Positions 14,701 through 25,292 of a DNA stretch of 64,000 nt are shown here, piece by piece. The position numbers and the translations under genes were made by a program. Each line of letters starts with the position of its first letter. Position 1 is the stretch's first letter. The notes beneath the pieces were generated by a model. It did no database searches. It saw nothing but the letters and a program-made list of their open reading frames with translations, and was not told the DNA's origin. This stretch comes from Cylicocyclus nassatus (lineage: Eukaryota > Nematoda > Chromadorea > Rhabditida > Strongylidae). Location of the stretch: the NCBI GenBank assembly GCA_958299035.1, contig CATQJL010000305.1, positions 72,942,792 through 73,006,791 of the forward strand, read 5' to 3'.

Positions 14701-14710
14701 ATTGAAGCAT
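8732..14710 (-). CDS. Gene A: secreted protein with four ShKT domains (8 exons)
   Basis: Exons, 5' to 3' on the minus strand: 14710-14630, 13361-13239, 11197-11077, 10591-10469, 9976-9906, 9095-9026, 8929-8872, 8828-8732. All have AG acceptors; donors are GT except a GC donor after 8872. Phases agree throughout, giving about 247 codons. Exon 1 encodes a signal peptide (MLQLFVIAITCSVAHG), so the product should be secreted. Four six-cysteine ShKT modules follow. Modules 1, 2 and 3 are split between exons 2/3, 3/4 and 5/6. Module 4 (exons 7/8) ends in CGQLCGLC and the stop. A Thr/Ser-rich linker (about TITTKPPTT) separates modules 3 and 4. The CPKTCGLC signatures in exons 3 and 4 are diagnostic. 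ShKT modules in nematode secreted proteins are disulfide-rich binding modules; nothing here shows channel blocking or toxicity, and no enzyme domain is visible. Exon 4 is odd (see findings). The paralogue is gene B. The module assignment is strong; transcript structure is inferred. Confidence 0.85.
11308..13004. mobile_element. Mariner-type element (F9) in gene A intron 2, with a nested element
   Basis: Ends ATAGGTTGGTCTTAACGTTC and the complement of TTAGGTTGGTCTAAAAGTTT, flanked by TA (11306-11307 and 13005-13006). Removing the nested F2 element at 11776-12712 leaves about 760 bp, the normal size of a non-autonomous copy. No transposase was recognised. It lies in the intron between exons 2 and 3 of gene A. 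Confidence 0.7.
11776..12712. mobile_element. Mariner-type foldback (F2) nested inside 11308-13004
   Basis: About 937 bp, flanked by TA. Ends are TTAGGCTGTAACATAATCTT and the complement of TTAGGTTGTAACATGAGTCA. Nearly the whole element is an imperfect palindrome, with a centre near 12240. The same family is at 48455-49402, inside the equivalent intron of gene B. No coding capacity. Confidence 0.85.
13526..13816. mobile_element. Palindromic MITE, TA target site
   Basis: About 291 bp in gene A intron 1. Ends CCCTCGACGTCAATCCCTAA and TTAGGGATTGACGTCGAGGG are perfect inverted repeats flanked by TA. The arms stay paired through a GC-rich GTGGCGCGAGC-type interior. The open frames across it are mirror shadows. 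Confidence 0.88.
14140..14450. repeat. GC-rich foldback cluster in gene A intron 1
   Basis: Several interleaved inverted pairs. TAAAGGCTGCTGCATGACG near 14151 pairs with CGTCATGCAGCAGCCTTTA near 14302. GCGCACGAGGCGCAGG near 14217 pairs with CCTGCGCCTCATGCGC near 14373. GATACGCGCGCGCAAG-type sequence pairs with CACTCGCGTATC. The overlapping pairings suggest a foldback element that rearranged or received a second copy. The ends are not sharply defined. Confidence 0.65.
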
Positions 14711-14842
14711 CTTCTTTTCTTTATAAATTGCGTCAATACCTGTTTCAATTCTGAAATAAATGATGTTACAGCTTACGAAACGAAGAAGGAAAGAGAGAAT
14801 TGTTGGCTTTCTGCCCTCCGAAGAGCCTTTCTATATGTTCTG

Positions 14843-14852
14843 CCTTTTATAC
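14843..14852 (-). promoter_or_regulatory. Putative TATA box of gene A
   Basis: The minus strand reads GTATAAAAGGCAG about 135 bp upstream of the gene A start codon. The equivalent position upstream of gene B reads CATAAAAGGCAG inside a conserved 5' flank (14712-15080 versus 51737-52115). Conservation supports a promoter element, but position relative to a transcription start is unknown. Confidence 0.4.
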
Positions 14853-16706
14853 ACGTGTATGATTTGAGTTTCTTCTTTGCACAGCTGGTTGTATAAGATT
14901 TTTTGATTTTGGGCCATAATGGATGCGTTTTTTTTATTCGCATCACGAGTTTGCTGCAACACAGTCGCCTTTCATTGAAGTGGGCTATAAGGTGTGATCA
15001 GTATTCCTTAGCACAGTGAATTGAGCCAACTAACTACTTTTGAATCAAAGCTTGGCGACTGGCTGTGGCGACGAATGTGTGCTGTAAAATCCGTCTGCTT
15101 ATCTCCCAAGTTCATCACAAAAATGTTTGCAATAAAATTGATAAAACCGTTTCTAGATACATAAATCTCATCTTCGTTATGGGAAGGATGATCTTGCACT
15201 GCGCCTACCTAATGCAATTATTACGGCATCAGAAATATGTTTGGTTGAGTCATTTGTAACTCAATATTCCTATTGGCATCACGCGTGACATGTATTATCT
15301 CTCTGTATGTTCTCCTCTCTCTTTTGTTTTGATTGGATGCAAATGCATATCGTATGTGTTCAGGTAGTAAGCCAGCCATTCAATCGCCATTAAAACCTTT
15401 TTTCAGAATAACCATTTGTGGAGATGTAGTACACAGTATATGTATGCACCGAGCGCGGCAAGCGGACACCTTATTGAATCGCCATTGAGCGATTTAATGA
15501 GGTGTCCGCTTGCCGCGCTCGGTGCATACCTATATACAGGTTGAAATAACAGATTCCATTCTGTCGCGGCTGCATTCTAGCGAGCCGCGTCGCCTAGGCC
15601 ACACCCGCGTTTGCGAGCGTGTTTCAGGAACATTTTCCCAAGCTTGTCAGCTTAATGCCTAAGTATACATATTTCCCACACATCAGGTCCAAGAAAATAC
15701 GTATCCTTGGCTCGCGAGCGCGCCGACCGTGATACTCAATTTGAAAGCCTTATACCTGTTCAATCAATCTAACATAAACTTAGGACGTCGCAATTAACTT
15801 CAGACAACGGATAAAAACTGTGGCCAGTTGAAACACGGTAAGCCTTTGAGCAATTATTTATTTTTGACATCCGCCACTATGACTACTTCATCCACATTTT
15901 CCGTGATAGTCTTGACCATATAGATGGTCTGATACACTCTCGTGCAAATCCCCTACGACGAATGCTGAGTGATACTGGCCGATGTAAGTATTTACAATAT
16001 GTCTGTGAAAATGAAGAGAGCAGCAAAAGCTAGCTACAAGTCTGCCGTTTCTTTGCACTGAGCGCTTCTTCTTTGGTTCTTATGAACTATTTTTTTTACA
16101 GTGCAATACTGCTCAATAAAGTTTCTATGACACACACGAATGATGGAGAATCGATGAGACCGTATCAAATGTGTTATAATCAGCTTCGACTCATCGACTC
16201 TTTTTGGTGATAAAAAGTCTCATTATTTTATCTCGTACTCCTATTAGCAAGATAAAATGACTGAATGAAAATAACCAGCAGATAAATGTGTAAATCAATG
16301 TCTATTTTGACATTTAAATAAGACAGTGTGCAGGTATGTGTGAAATATGTATATCAAGCTGTACAAGCGGTTCAAGTGGGTTGGTTACTCAACGGGAGCT
16401 GTACATTGCAGAGCTGAATCACGTCACACATTTACAGAAGTAAAAAATAAAAAACGCCTTGTATTTTTGTTGGAATTTGTTTAAACCATGGAATTCTGTA
16501 TAGTCATTTCACTGCACCGTGCAGGTTTGTGGTGATGTTCAACTGGCTTATTATTTTGAATCCTTTGGAGGCCTAGAAATTGGTCGCGAAGCAAACATGT
16601 TACATATTTTTCTAAACTCAGCCAGTTTTGGCCATGTTATCAAATCCGTAAGAAATCCAAAGACCAGATGAAATCCTTTGTGTTAATGTTGTACGAAGCA
16701 TATGTA
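14853..16706. other. 5' flank of gene A, then unclassified DNA with one hairpin
   Basis: About the first 230 bp (to about 15080) continue a flank conserved with the gene B upstream region. Beyond it only the perfect hairpin at 15434-15540 stands out. A short pair GATGAGACC/GACTCATCG-like around 16150-16200 is minor. Confidence 0.4.
15434..15540. repeat. Near-perfect 107-bp hairpin
   Basis: The arms contain GTATGCACCGAGCGCGGCAA and its complement, followed by AGCGGACACCT and ATTGAATCGC/GCGATTTAAT, closing on a four-base loop (CATT). Both strands could form a long stem. It is most likely a very small MITE. A small-RNA hairpin precursor is possible but unsupported. The sequence ATTCAATCGCCATTAA also occurs about 50 bp upstream. 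Confidence 0.8.
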
Positions 16707-17508
16707 TTAGGTTGGCACATAAGTTTTGCAACTTTTTCTTATAACTCGCGTGTTTTGCGATGTGGCGCTTCTATTTTCAGGTATTATAATGAGTATCGTG
16801 TGAACAGCGAAAGCAGCCATTCCTGCCGTATTCCAACATCACGTTCGAGAGTTACGGCAAGGCAATTTTTGAATGGGAAAGAAAAAGGAATTGAAACGGA
16901 TTAGGGTGAAACTTGGTCTAAGGGGGTTATTCGACATCCTGATTACGAAAATGATATTCATTTTGCTTGAAAAAAATATTTTGCTACGAAAAAGTTGAAT
17001 TACAAAAAATCACTAGGCTAATTTTTGACTCTGACAACAATTGAATATGATATTCGTATTCAGCATGTCAAGTTACCCCATCGTGCAGAGTTTCGCCGAA
17101 ATCCGACAATTCTGACTCTTTGGCATTGATGAATTATCCAAGCTACTTTGACGCATTCGATTTGTTCGAGTTTATGAAATCGCCAGATTTCGATTTAACA
17201 ATGAATCACGATTCTTTTTTCGCTGGGTTCAGTAGCCACCCTCTGAGAACATTTTGCCTACAATTCCAGCTGAATTTGGTTGACTTACTTTCTGTAGGTC
17301 TTCATTTTTGTTGAAAAAACCACAAAACCTCAATTTTGACTGCTTTTAGGAGAATACGCAGATTTTTCCCATTTTGCCACGAAAAATCAAACGGTTTGCG
17401 CAGATTTATAGCGCACTTCCGAGTCTATATAATGCCAAAATTTGGATGCGCCTTATTCATAGAGAACGAAGTTATGGACAAGGTTGCAAAACTTATGTGC
17501 CAACCTAT
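16707..17508. mobile_element. Mariner-type element (F7)
   Basis: About 802 bp, flanked by TA. The left end TTAGGTTGGCACATAAGTTT is mirrored at the right by AAACTTATGTGCCAACCTAT. The inverted ends are followed by TGCAA and TTGCA. Interior frames are interrupted; no transposase motif recognised. Confidence 0.82.
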
Positions 17509-17577
17509 TACTAAAAGTAATTATCAGATTGACCGAAAATAAGTGCGGAAGCTGAAAAGCATTTTTTAGAGAACAGG

Positions 17578-17869
17578 TAGACCGCTCATCTACATACTAT
17601 CTATAACTTGCATATCTCTGCGACAGAAAAAGTAAGCAATACTGGATAAACACTCACTTTGTCATTCATTTCTAGTGTTTTGCTAAACAAAACGATCCTA
17701 GTTTTTTGACGTGTTTTTTCTACTAGACCGCTCATCTACATACTATCTATAACTTGCATATCTCTGCGACAGAAAAAGTAAGCAATACTGGATAAACACT
17801 CACTTTGTCATTCATTTCTAGTGTTTTGCTAAACAAAACGATCCTAGTTTTTTGACGTGTTTTTTCTAC
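17578..17869. repeat. Perfect tandem duplication, 2 x 146 bp
   Basis: Two copies beginning TAGACCGCTCATCTACATAC (17578 and 17724) and ending GACGTGTTTTTTCTAC read as identical base for base. It lies just outside the F7 element. It is either a very recent duplication or an assembly artefact. Confidence 0.95.
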
Positions 17870-19517
17870 TTCTGCCGAATTAAAACTACTTGACTACAAA
17901 TATCGGACACTTTTTCCATCTGTTTTTTAGAATAAGCCCATTTGTCCGCTCTTGTCACTTGGTTCTGTTCGTCTGATTATTCCTTTTAGGCAAAAACTTC
18001 GTAGAATGGTGATGTAAAGAGTAGGCTCATTTTTGAAGATATGGATTGAGTCTAAACAGGGCTGAAGCTAGCTGACAAAGGAAAACATATGATGGTTTGG
18101 TACTGCGGGAAATGGTTTAGGCCGATTTCGTTTTGCTCTCAGTGAAACATAAGCGTCGAAATGTTAAAGTCTCTTTGAAAAAAAGTGACTTACGAGGGAT
18201 GTTCAGAACGTAACCCGGCCAATTCTAACAAGCAGTATATCTTAGAGTTAGAACTCGCCTTGAAGCGTGATTACAAAAATATGTTCCTAAATGCCAAGCG
18301 ACCATTTGGAAGGAGTTGTGGCCGTGCAAACATGAGAAATCATTCCAACAAGTTTTAACGAATATAGTTCGTTGAAAGGAAGCCTGAGGGCGCGGAACAA
18401 TGATTATGGGTATCCTAATTGGAAGAAAGAAGCACACATGCACCAGAAACCCTAAGTTACTGCTTTTAACCGTATTTCGTGATATGCTCTACAGGACACT
18501 TGCAAAATCGCACAAAGCGCGCATAACTCTTTTCAGATAGTCGTTTGGCAGATAACAAACAGATATTTGCCCAGCATACAAAACGAGTCCGATGATAGGT
18601 AGCTTTTTTGGTATGGGTGGGTTAAGTTCTGACCATTCGCTGCTTAGTGCTCTACAAAGACGTTGCGTATACATTACAAAAATCATTGGCTGTATATGCC
18701 GTTAATACTTTCGATGGCCATATCATAACTCTAGATTTGCAATGGAATAGATTTTTTGTTATATGATGCAATGTATTTGTTATCAATGGTCTCCAGAGAA
18801 TAGCTGAAAGCAAATAGTCGAAAACATAGACCTATGGCTCCAAAAAAATCTAAAACAGATTGAACGTTCACTTCACGCAGTTGAGTACATAGAAGATTTC
18901 AATCGTCCTCTGATCATTGAAAAACTAGCATTGCTGGCTTACGTAATTCAAGGCATTGTTTGCAAAAACGCTTTTTCTACATGCATGTGCATTGCCTAGC
19001 AGAACTGCAGGCAGTGAACCTTGTTTTAGAGCAAATACGATGGGACATCGTATAACTTGCATGCATGTGAAGTTTGGAGAGGCCTTATCCGGTCGAGAGG
19101 CTATGTGGAACACTTTCTTGGTGGCGAACAAAGGGCATGTGTGGCTATTCGCTAATCAAAAATGACTCAGCACTTTATCGAAGTACAGGTGCGTCTAAAG
19201 TCTGGAAGCCTAACTTTGCATTATTGCAATTACAAAGGTACTGGTGGTTCTGATTTCAAGACTTCCGAAAGTCAGGGGAGACTTCGTTTTCAGAAACCCT
19301 AGAAACCGACTCCTGCCGGGCCCTGAACACTCCATCGAGGAAATCTTCTATTAACTAAGGTAGCGTAGGCCAAGATTAGTAGATAGCTTTATTGGCTCCA
19401 TTGAGGACTGGTTACATATCCGCCTTCGGTATCTGATTATCGCTCACATACACGAAGTTATGGTCTTCGATTCCGCCGTGAGGCCGCCGCGCATCATAAG
19501 TACTCATTGACCACTTA
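17870..19517. other. Unclassified intergenic DNA with one orphan transposon end
   Basis: At about 18192 the sequence TACGAGGGATGTTCAGAACG resembles a mariner terminal repeat, but no matching inverted end was found in the window. An interrupted plus frame at about 18000-18130 (containing MMVWYCGKW) weakly suggests a Tc1/mariner transposase relic. No gene supported. Confidence 0.3.
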
Positions 19518-19653
19518 CATTTGAATGGTCAGAAGTCGAAGTGGCCAAACCAAACAAGCTGTACACCACAGATTCGAAGTCAGCGTTTTATACTGCATTG
19601 AATAGTATACAGCTTGTTTGGTTTGGCCACTTCGACTTCTGACCATTCCCTTG
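19518..19653. mobile_element. Short Tc4/Tc5-like MITE
   Basis: About 136 bp, flanked by TTA on both sides (a TNA target site, characteristic of the Tc4/Tc5 group). The inverted ends share GAATGGTCAGAAGTCGAAGT, close to the CAAGGGAATGGTCAG ends of the longer copies at 25606 and 32377. The arms run almost to the centre. Confidence 0.8.
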
Positions 19654-20060
19654 TTAGAAGCTTATCTGAGTATAGCGCAGTGTTAAGTGTGCAGACGACG
19701 AGCTCTCGTTTTGTTTTGCGAGTTCGATTCCAAGTTCGATTCCTTTTGCTTACTAATCTTTGCTTACTAATCTCTAATAATACGACTTGGCTTGTTTCAC
19801 AACACAAGTTAATTAGACCAGCGTTCGGCCTTCATCAAAGTTTTAAGTGAAACAGTATTTCTCAGTATAATTAGTTGTTGACTAGTCTGTAGAAGGCTTT
19901 AGTCCCAAAATACATACAAATAAAAACTTGCGTTGTTGTCAAGTGCTAAACGCGGAGTCCAGGCAAATCTGGACACATGGAATTTGCACTTGAAAACTGA
20001 CTTTGGAGGAGTAACTACGACATTGCGGAGGCGGCAGCACGGGCGGTACACTTGCGACTG

Positions 20061-21307
20061 CTCAGACACTTGCGGTTAAGTCCCGCAGGAGATCCGCCCA
20101 CAAAATGAAAAATCGCGAGAAAATCTTGACTTTGCGCGACACCCGGTTTTGTCCCGACTTTCGGGATTATCCCGACAGAAAAATTGAAGCGGGAGATTAT
20201 CGGGAGTCGCAATTTCGTGGCGCGCTCCCAGTGTCTGAGCGTAAAGGATACTTGCGTGAATTACGACGCATGGTCAGACTACCCTCAATGTCCACAACTT
20301 TGGATGTGTTCCCAATTTTATAGGCAAGAACACTGTCAATATGTTGTCTAACAAACGGTCTTGGCGTTATCCAACCTTGAACTCGGACTTGGTTTCATTG
20401 CTGTACGGTGGCTTTAATTGATTTCTGTATATGAGCGGGAGTCGTGCCGGTGATTGGATCGCGAGACTATCGGGACTCTCGCAGGAGCTCTCGGTTCTCT
20501 CAGTAGAAAACATTTCGGGACAAAAGCGCGTGTCGCGCAGTGTCATCCCGAAAAACGCAGGAGTCCCGGCTTTCTCGCGAAGCATTTTACTTGAGTCCCG
20601 CAGCCATTCCGTCGGGACACAACTTTTTCACCGGTGGGACTTAACTGCGAATGTCTGAGTGGGATATCCATCTCCAAACCAGACCCTGCTCAGACATTCG
20701 CGGTTAAGTCCCGCCGGGAAAAAAGTTGTGTCCTCCAGACGGAATAATTGCGGGACTCAAGTAAAATGCTTCGCGAGAAAACCGGGACCCCTGCATTTCG
20801 TTCGGGATATTACTGCGCGACACGCGCTTTTGTCCCGAAATGTTTTCTACTGAGAAAACCGGGAGCTCCTGCGGGAGTCCCGATAATGTCGCGATCCAAT
20901 CACTGACGTGACTCCCGCTCGTATACAAAGATCAATTAAAGCCACCGTACAGCAGTTTGGAAATCAAATCCGAGTTCAAGGTTGGATAACGCCAAGATCC
21001 TATCCAAGGTCGTTTGTTAGACAACATATTGACAGTGTTCTTGCCTGTAAAATTGGAAACACATCCAAAGTTGTGGACATTGCGGGTAGTCTGACCATGC
21101 GTCATATTTCACGCAAGTATCCTTTACGCTCAGACACTGGGAGCGCACCCCGAAATCGCGACTCCCGATAATTTCCCGCTTCATATTTTCTGTCGGGATA
21201 ATCCCGAAAGTGGGACAAAACCGGGTGTCGCGCAAGAGTCCCAATTTTTTCGCGATTTCTCATTTTGTGGGCGGATCTCCTGCGGAACTTGACCGCGAAT
21301 GTCTGAG
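20061..21307. repeat. Composite palindrome of two GTCCCG-rich inverted units
   Basis: Two units, 20061-20659 and 20689-21307, lie as mirror images around a 29-bp spacer. Every unit end carries CTCAGACA-TTGCGGTTAAGTC-type sequence, so this terminus occurs four times. All four ends are bordered outside by TG. The interior is packed with TCCCGA/CGGGAC, CGCGAGA and GCGCGACAC motifs. No protein-like frame; the open frames mirror each other. The terminus resembles that of the element at 27613-28075. Confidence 0.85.
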
Positions 21308-21579
21308 TGTTACCGTATCTCGCCATGATTTGCACCGGCTTGCATCCTTTTGCATGCGGATTCACCACCTTCGTGTTTCCCGCGCAAAATCCTGAAAGCC
21401 AATGCAAGTAGTCCGTTAAACATGGTAGGGACAGGTGTCTGAAGACACTGCCTTTAAAACAAATCAACAAAAAGAATACCATTTTGGATATGCGAAGTCA
21501 TCTATGTAGGAGGATTATCTAGGTTAAAAATGCGGATTTTATGGCTATTGAAAAATATGCTTCATTTCACATGCTTATA

Positions 21580-22995
21580 TTGGTTCGTCCAAAAAGTGAA
21601 CCGTATTTCTAAGTGAATCAAGCTGCTTTTGTTTTTCTAGCAGACTTAGGGTACCATTTTTTAGAGCAAAACACCACCAAAGATCCATCTAGTTAGTGAT
21701 CCACGTAATGTTTGAATCCAAAAAATTCTTTTCAACTACTCCAAAAATTAAATCTTCCTCCAGAAAATTCCTACAGACCTTTTACCAGACACATATTAGT
21801 AGCCAAAAATGTACGTGGGTTTTTTCCGAGGCTCAAAATTGAGTCAAAATGGCTCGAAAATGCAAAAATGTTACCTTTTTTGGGTTTTTATGTTAAACTT
21901 GTATTTCTCGCGTCATACATGAACAAAGGTGAAGTTCTAAAATTATACAGGGTGTCCCAAAAAAATGTGCCTACTGTTTGATTGTAAATAACTCTCTTGT
22001 AATGAAATGTTTCGAGAAGCTTCAGGTACCGTTTTGTAGAGCGAGGTTAAACTTAGATTTACAGTATGGAGTGAATCATCTATCGCTTTTCATTACTGTA
22101 AAATTACGGTACGAACTTCCAGCATTTGAAACCAATGTGAAATATACCACCTAACAAACTTCTCTTCAAAAAATCTGAAAAATCGTGTACTAGGGTTTTC
22201 TCACATGCTGTTTCCACCTAACAACTTTTTACGAGTGTTTTCAGCTTTTTTGAAGGTGTAATTACATTTCTGACATATGCCGGGAAGAGTTATTACGATT
22301 TACCGGGTATAACTCTGAAAAGAAGCATCACAGTAAAATGGAAATTTAAGAATCGAAATCAGCTGCTCTTATTACCATAGTATGAGAGTTTTTGGATTGT
22401 TTGGTTTTGTTCCGAGGCAGAATATAGCCTCCAATGGCCTAAAATCTTTGTCGAATTTCGTACTGTAATCCTACAGTAATGAAGAGCGATAGATGATTCG
22501 GTCCATACTGTAAATCTAAGTTTAACCTCGCTCTACAAAATGGTACCTGAGGCTTCCCGAAACGCTTTATTACAAGAGAGTTATTTACAATCAAACAGTA
22601 GGCACATTTTTTGGGACACCCTGTATTTATCAAGGCCTGCAGTGTACAATGACGCATGTGGGAGAGGCTGGAGGCGAAGTTGCCATTTTTAGACTATCTC
22701 CTTTTTCTCGCTTTCTAAACGCGGAAAAAATCCAGTAAAGGCGTATTTGAGTTCTACTATTCATCTGCTGTATAATGACAAGGTTTGAGGTCTGAAGGAG
22801 TTTCCTTCCCAAAAATTCAATTTTCAGGTGATAAATTTTTTCAATTTTTGCTTCAAATCCAACTTAGATTACGACTTAGGCGGATCTTTGGTGGCCATTT
22901 TGTAGAGCTTGCCTCGCTCTATCGAATGGTGCCTCAAATTTGTCAGGAAAACAAAAACGGTTTGATTTATACGGTTTACTTCTGAGACAACATAA
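21580..22995. mobile_element. Mariner-type element (F3) carrying a nested element
   Basis: Left end TTGGTTCGTCCAAAAAGTGA and right end the complement of TTATGTTGTCTCAGAAGTAA, flanked by TA (21578-21579 and 22996-22997). Removing the nested 21948-22623 element leaves about 740 bp. A second family member is at about 59305-60015 in gene C. No transposase recognised. Confidence 0.72.
21948..22623. mobile_element. CAGGGTGTCCC mariner-type element (F4), nested
   Basis: About 676 bp, flanked by TA. Ends CAGGGTGTCCCAAAAAAATG and CATTTTTTGGGACACCCTG; the inverted arms continue for about 130 bp through CAAACAGTAGGC- and GTACC-type blocks. A relative is at 32269-33405. Inserted into the F3 element. Confidence 0.9.
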
Positions 22996-25292
22996 TAAAA
23001 AGTTCACAGCATGATAATCTTCTCCCGTTAAGATGTTGTAGCGAAGGTTACTTCGTACCTATCTACCTGCAGTTTGTTATTTTCTTTAATCTTCATAACA
23101 GGCCAGAGCTCAGGACTTTGCAGTCAAGCTTCAAAAAGGCTAACATACATGGTTTTATGCGAGCAACGCAGTGAAAGCTTAGCCTCTACTTAATTGTCAG
23201 AAACTGCCTGTTTGATTCTGCCGTTCATACATCCGTCCGCATCTTTTGGATTTTATCAGTTGAACACCAGTGTTTTGTTCTGTACAAATTACCTGCAAGA
23301 TTAACTGCACTGTTTGTAACTGTGAGGTCATGAAATTATGTATTCGACGCTCTGAGGACCACTGCACTTTCTGTAAAAAAAAGCTTTGACCTTTAGCAAA
23401 GTTTTTAGCTGCATTAATTTTGGCATAAAGTTTTTACAGAGAGCGATGGCGAATCATTGACATCAGAAAGTCTAATGTTACAACAACTTAACCTGCATAA
23501 ATCCTTTTTCAAAGGCTGTCAAAACTTTTGCTCATTTTTCCACTCTGCATTCCCAACAGCAACATTCCTAATATGACGCCTAAAAATGACCAGCAAAGAA
23601 TTATATAAGACAACTTTTTGCGAATTATTTATTAAAAGGCGTGGATTCATGCAAAATAAATATAGGTTTATTAGTCTTAATCCATTATATTAGGCAAATT
23701 TTTGAGCCTTTACAAGGAAAATGGATGGTTCTCTATGGAAGCAGTACTTTGCAGAGCCCCTGTTATGCCTCCGTTTATTATAGAAGATAATAAATTTTGT
23801 TTCGAGTGTGCTTATGAAGACGGTGAGACGATGGATGCTCTACGCAAAGGTTGTTGCATATGTTTGCAAATTACCCGGTGAAATTAACACGCCTTGGCTT
23901 CCAGCAAAAAATAGATCATGGCATCTGAAAAGCAGATAGACATCTCATATTGATTCCACGTGTTCGCCAATCTTTGAGGCCATTAATTTAAATGCACTTC
24001 AAGTCAAATTGTTTCCACCAAAGCCCAAATTTAATTACAAGTAGGTGTATCTGCCACTTTCAAACGACTCGGAAAGGATTCTGTTTCTTTGAACAACCAA
24101 AATGTGATTTGTGCTGAACAGGATGAATGCATGGATTTGTGTTTCCAGCTTGGCATCTTGCAAAATTGGAAGAATCTCAAACAATAATGTGCACACCTGC
24201 TCCATCGTTTTTCTTTCCTTTTTCTTATCGCAGAATTATTCAGCAAACATTGTTGGTGCATTTACATTACATTTTACATTTTGCAATGGCATATAGCTAG
24301 AGTTTTAGCCAAACTGTTTTGAATTAAAACTCTACGGGATCAGCTCCTGATTCCACAGACAGGTTCTGCTCTGAGGAACGGGGAAAATGAAGGAATTTGG
24401 CTTGGAAGGATAACTAGCATGCTAGTTACGAATGTGTAAAAGTGAGCTTTTCCTATTCGATGACTGTGATCTCACAGATATCTCTTCTGCCATCTGAATG
24501 TTTTCTGAAGCCTAACGTCAGCGTAAAAGGCCCTTGATGAAGGATACCCATCGTCAAGTTTATAAAGTAATTTTTTGAAACATTTATCACTTCCGAACAG
24601 TCTATTTAAACTATAGCATTCTCTCTAAACATGTCGAAGGTTTTTCGAGATGTCTCTTTCATTATTCTGGACGATTCAAAGTACGACGCAAAGTCAGTTG
24701 TCAAGAATCGACTTTCCACTTTTTCAACTTTCAAACTCAAAAGCAATCTTTGCAGCTCTTTTCCTAAGACAATTATGCAAGGAACTCGATAGAGAAGGAT
24801 GAGATCCAAAAGCACATCAAATTTTACTCAAGAACTCACAATGTTTTAGAAAATATTTCGAACAAAAAAATGCGAAAGAAAGTACTACATCTTGAGGTCA
24901 TTGTTTTAGCGCCACAGGAGGCTATTTGAGAATTTTAATGTTATACCTTGTTTGTCAGTAATTATTTTGTTAAATTTTTTGCTTTCATGTACGTATGGTT
25001 TTTTTCTTTTTTCAGGAAATTTACCATCTTTCTGAACTTTGGGCGCACTTTGTAGTCGTTCGAAAAAATGTTATCCAACTTTTATTTGCTTTGTTTCTTT
25101 CTCTTTGTTTGATTATCAGTTTCATCAAGTGTAGTCAAATTAAGTGGGTTTGTAAGTTCGTGCCGTTCGACCCACCATGAAGTGGAACATTTGTAGTACA
25201 CTCTATAAAAGATATTCAAAAAGTTTTTCTTCTTCATTCCAGCAGTTATGCATTTATACTGGTTGGTTGAGTGGTATCGTGAATAACACTAA
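22996..25292. other. Unclassified stretch; contains one dispersed repeat and weak exon candidates
   Basis: 24665-24885 is similar to 56370-56590 (shared blocks include ACGATGCAAAGTCAGT-like, TCGATAGAGAAGG-like and AAAAAATGCGAAAGAA). Three exon-like frames were seen (plus 23735-23881, minus about 24042-24200, plus 25016-25180) but none could be joined into a gene. Confidence 0.35.
24665..24885. repeat. Dispersed repeat, copy 1 (similar to 56370-56590)
   Basis: Same orientation and block order as 56370-56590, about 220 bp, diverged. No terminal repeats and no conserved reading frame beyond a short KYDAKSVVK stretch in one frame. Origin unknown. Confidence 0.55.

Noticed and set aside
18000..18200. 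Possible Tc1/mariner transposase trace (MMVWYCGKW) beside a CGAGGGATGTTCAGAACG terminus
   Set aside because: Only a few residues match, the frame is broken, and no second terminus exists in the window.
23735..23881. A 48-codon cysteine-containing plus-strand frame (KFCFECAYEDGETMDALRKG)
   Set aside because: Protein-like composition, but no partner exon, no convincing donor and no family recognised.
24042..24200. A minus-strand exon-like frame (TLLFEILPILQDAKLETQ) ending near a GTAATT donor
   Set aside because: No acceptor or neighbouring exon could be assigned; may be chance.
25016..25180. A plus-strand frame after a strong TTTTTTCAG acceptor with a hydrophobic segment (VIQLLFALFLSLCLIISFI)
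   Set aside because: Attractive as a terminal transmembrane exon, but there are no upstream exons that join to it in phase; left out as a gene.
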